This document shows positions 9,548 through 10,775 of a stretch of DNA of 10,775 bases, in pieces. Position numbers and translations under genes: made by a program. The notes beneath the pieces were generated by a model. It searched no databases. It was not told the origin of the DNA and worked only from the letters and a program-made list of their open reading frames with translations. The stretch is from the NCBI GenBank assembly GCA_024220525.1, contig JAMYWO010000657.1:1-10775 (forward strand), read 5' to 3'. Positions within the stretch are counted from its first letter, which is position 1. Every line of letters begins with the position of its first letter. The stretch is from Cochliopodium minus. Lineage: Eukaryota > Discosea > Himatismenida > Cochliopodiidae.

Positions 9548-9703
9548 CTATTTTACATTATGATTATATAATTTTAAATTTGATAGAAATTATGAATATA
9601 TTAATTAAATAAAATAATAATTAATTAAATAGAAATTATTTGAATAAAAAGTTTGGAAATCTATGTTCCTTTAATATAAAATTAAACTTTAAAAAAATTT
9701 TAC
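9548..9703 (-). other. Possible intron inside the minus-strand P-loop coding region
   Basis: On the minus strand the sequence changes abruptly from coding-like to almost pure A/T at GTAAAATTTT and back after AAAATAG, giving a GT-AG intron of 156 bases similar in size and composition to MTR4 introns. Flanking protein text is DTLGIPDCS before and INGKTHKLSVNDYL after. If real, the region descends from a spliced host gene rather than from a reverse-transcribed copy. Confidence 0.4.
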
Positions 9704-10182
9704 TTGGAGCAATCTGGAATCCCTAATGTATCCAAGCACATTCTTTTTGCAATTAAATTCTGTTCTTGATTATCTCTTTTTTGGAACAACTTGTAAAATG
9801 TACTCAGGATAAAGAGGAGATAAAGAAGAGATTTTGTGCAAAAGAGTGATTGAATGGTTGATAAAGTGGTTGTCGTCCGCCTTTTGAAAGATTGTGATTA
9901 TGATGGCAGTGTAAGTTAAGATAGGAATGGAATGTTTTGTATTGTGTACTACTTTGATAAATTGATGAACAACAGTTTTTGATTCCCCGGGTATTGTTTC
10001 AATAAATTTTCTTTATCTTCAAAAATCTTGTTAACAGTTTTGCTTTCAAAAGTAGGACTTTGTATTGCGTTACTACTTTGAGAGAGTACTGAATTCAATG
10101 TATAGTGAAACACGAGATCTTTTGTATTATCTTTTTCTTTTGCTCTGTTCAAGATTATTGAAGAGAGGAGGTTCATAAATCT

Positions 10183-10206
10183 GCTCTTTCCTATCCCCCT
10201 AGCTTG
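10183..10206 (-). other. P-loop (Walker A-like) motif
   Basis: The minus strand encodes QARGIGKS followed by RFMNLLSSI, inside a 105-codon open stretch. GxGKS followed by a hydrophobic helix is the nucleotide-binding loop of AAA/STAND-type NTPases. The first glycine of GxxxxGKS is replaced by Gln, so binding may be impaired or the family may tolerate it. Confidence 0.55.
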
Positions 10207-10775
10207 TAAAATAATACATATTTTCGCAAGCCTTTCTTCAATATGCCCTTTACTTGAATGTTCTTTTAAAAAATGAAAGAAAGGAGTGCTTTTTCATTCC
10301 GAAATACTTGTCTGATTCTTCTAATTTATCCATAAATCTTTCAGAAATATTAATTTGAAATTATCGAGTAACTTTGTTTATGGATCCATGGATTAAATGC
10401 AAATTAAATTGTGAAATGAATTCATAAAGATATTTGTAATTTTCATCCCAAATAACTTTCAAAAAAAAATTATGTCAAAAAAATTAGAGATGTTCAAAAT
10501 TTTACAACAGTCTAAATTTTGTTAGCAATTAATTTATATCCGCTAACAAAGTTGTAAATTTTGGACATGTCTATCAAAAAATTGTTCTTTGTTGAATATT
10601 TTACCCTTAATAATGTGTTTTTTGAAGTTTTTATTGGTTGATTCAAAATTTTGGAAGAATGATCTATCAAATTGACTATTTTTAACATTCACATCCATTT
10701 TTTTTTTTCTAATTCCTCTCCTTCCCATTCCAAGGTTTCTTTAATTTCCATTTTAATATTTGAATCTCTATTGTC

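Larger units (their letters stand above)
8408..10775 (-). pseudogene. Broken P-loop NTPase gene, possibly Crinkler/RHS-like, 5' end outside window
   Basis: Read on the minus strand from the right edge, protein-like stretches follow one another in changing frames: 10715-10543, about 10450-10355, 10340-10263, 10263-9949, 9956-9778, 9547-9302, 9340-9230, 9228-9080, 8830-8675, 8675-8487 and 8496-8408. The stretch 10263-9949 holds RGIGKSRFMNLL, a P-loop whose usual first Gly is Gln. Near the C-terminal end, 8729-8800 reads LFLCAPKTSGCDMVLVLNVT, which recalls the D...QvT core of the nuclease-like tails of Crinkler and RHS proteins; this is my pattern recognition, not a search result. Many breaks are cured by lengthening a homopolymer (A11 at about 10697, A3 at 9951, A6 at 9785). 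Others are plain stops, for example TGA and TAA at about 8825-8840. It may be a pseudogene or an error-ridden copy of a working gene. No terminal repeats or target-site duplications are visible. Confidence 0.5.

Overview
This is nuclear DNA from a microbial eukaryote with a very AT-rich genome. Introns are GT-AG and made almost entirely of A and T, coding exons are clearly richer in G+C, and genes lie 100-250 bases apart. All tryptophans I can place in the two readable genes use TGG and both genes stop at TAA, which fits the standard code. An amoeboid or flagellate protist is likely, but I cannot name the species. No bacterial operon structure, tRNA, rRNA or CRISPR array is visible.

Layout: (1) 1-850 holds a broken coding stretch, best read on the plus strand, of unknown family. 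(2) 986-1896 is a three-exon gene for a protein of about 267 residues with a mitochondrial-type presequence; I do not recognise it. (3) 2001-8170 is a 14-exon gene for MTR4, the Ski2-like RNA helicase of the nuclear exosome, readable from its charged N-terminus to the conserved C-terminal end. (4) 8408-10775 is a broken minus-strand coding region running off the right edge. It contains a P-loop NTPase motif and, near its C-terminal end, a segment resembling the nuclease-like tails of Crinkler/RHS-type proteins.

The most striking observation concerns reading frame. MTR4 exons 1-6 and 10-14 are clean, but exons 7-9 (about 5109-5881) contain a cluster of frame breaks. Most of these are repaired if one homopolymer is a base longer. 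Many breaks in the right-hand region have the same signature. Either those stretches carry uncorrected sequencing errors, in which case the flanking 'pseudogenes' may be real genes, or they are truly decaying. Nearly every MTR4 intron also carries its own private AT-rich tandem repeat. Apart from tandem orientation of the two intact genes, nothing shows a functional link between neighbours.
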